Shown one piece after another: positions 5,919 through 6,005 of a stretch of 6,005 bases of DNA. This DNA is from Gammaproteobacteria bacterium (GTDB lineage: Bacteria > Pseudomonadota > Gammaproteobacteria > Chromatiales > Chromatiaceae), in the NCBI GenBank assembly GCA_015231665.1, contig JADGBD010000012.1:1-6005 (forward strand). The letters are read 5' to 3'. Below the pieces are notes generated by a model, which saw only the letters and a list, made by a program, of their open reading frames with translations, was not told the origin of the DNA and ran no database searches. Positions within the stretch are counted from its first letter, which is position 1, and each line of letters begins with the position of its first letter. The position numbers and the translations under genes are program-made.

Positions 5919-5936
5919 TCTGCGATCTCTGCGTCC
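5919..5936. repeat. Third copy of the GCAGAGATCGCAGA repeat
   Basis: TCTGCGATCTCTGCGTCC reads GGACGCAGAGATCGCAGA on the minus strand. It repeats the core of the inverted-repeat arms at 5665-5684 and 5851-5870, with the GGACGCAGAG phrase also present at 5655-5664 in altered form. It lies outside the large inverted repeat and has the same orientation as the right arm. Confidence 0.6.
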
Positions 5937-5952
5937 TGTCTTCTTGACCCTA

Positions 5953-6005
5953 TCAATCCGCATCATCCTGCTTGGGTCGCTTGGCTGCAGTGCGCATGTC
6001 GTAGT
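5953..6005 (-). CDS. Possible C-terminal end of a gene entering from the right edge
   Basis: Read on the minus strand from the right edge, the frame is open for 16 codons (YDMRTAAKRPKQDDAD) and ends at TGA 5955-5953. A charged Lys/Arg/Asp tail is common at protein C-termini, and the base composition rises again here, so a gene converging on lolD is plausible. The piece is far too short to recognise a product, and an open frame of this length can occur by chance. Confidence 0.3.
   Translation of the reverse strand, partial: YDMRTAAKRPKQDDAD

Noticed and set aside
5641..5940. CRISPR array suggested by recurring GCAGAGATCGC units
   Set aside because: The copies are imperfect, in opposite orientations and unevenly spaced, with no cas genes; this is an inverted or dispersed repeat, not an array.

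Overview
The window looks like ordinary chromosomal DNA from a Gram-negative proteobacterium, most likely a gammaproteobacterium. This rests on GC-rich coding sequence, a Lol lipoprotein-export ABC transporter, a periplasmic murein transglycosylase, CreA, and ArfB and LolD proteins that resemble their Escherichia coli counterparts closely. Genus and species cannot be fixed from the sequence alone.

Layout from left to right. (1) The minus strand carries the first 194 codons of a cnoX (ybbN) thioredoxin-TPR co-chaperone, starting at GTG 583 and running off the left edge. Upstream of it are a stem-loop and a perfect TATAAT -10. (2) Also on the minus strand is an exported MltB-family (GH103) lytic transglycosylase, 682-1599. 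(3) arfB, the ribosome-rescue peptidyl-tRNA hydrolase, is on the plus strand (1722-2135). It converges, with only 2 bp between stop codons, on (4) an ETHE1-type persulfide dioxygenase on the minus strand (2138-2887). (5) creA lies 62 bp upstream of the dioxygenase on the same strand and may be cotranscribed with it. Its signal peptide is built from a 12-bp tandem repeat. (6) Divergent from creA are lolC (permease) and lolD (ATPase) on the plus strand. They are 5 bp apart and probably translationally coupled. (7) The last ~380 bp have lower GC and no convincing complete gene. They hold a family of 'GCAGAGATCGC' repeats arranged as a large imperfect inverted repeat plus an extra copy, and possibly the end of a minus-strand gene entering from the right edge.

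Functionally this is mostly cell-envelope and stress housekeeping: lipoprotein release (LolCD), murein turnover, protein folding (CnoX), ribosome rescue (ArfB) and persulfide/H2S detoxification. I see no phage, CRISPR, toxin-antitoxin or defence system and no evidence of an undescribed multi-gene system. The most distinctive sequence features are the creA signal-peptide minisatellite and the 3' intergenic repeat cluster.
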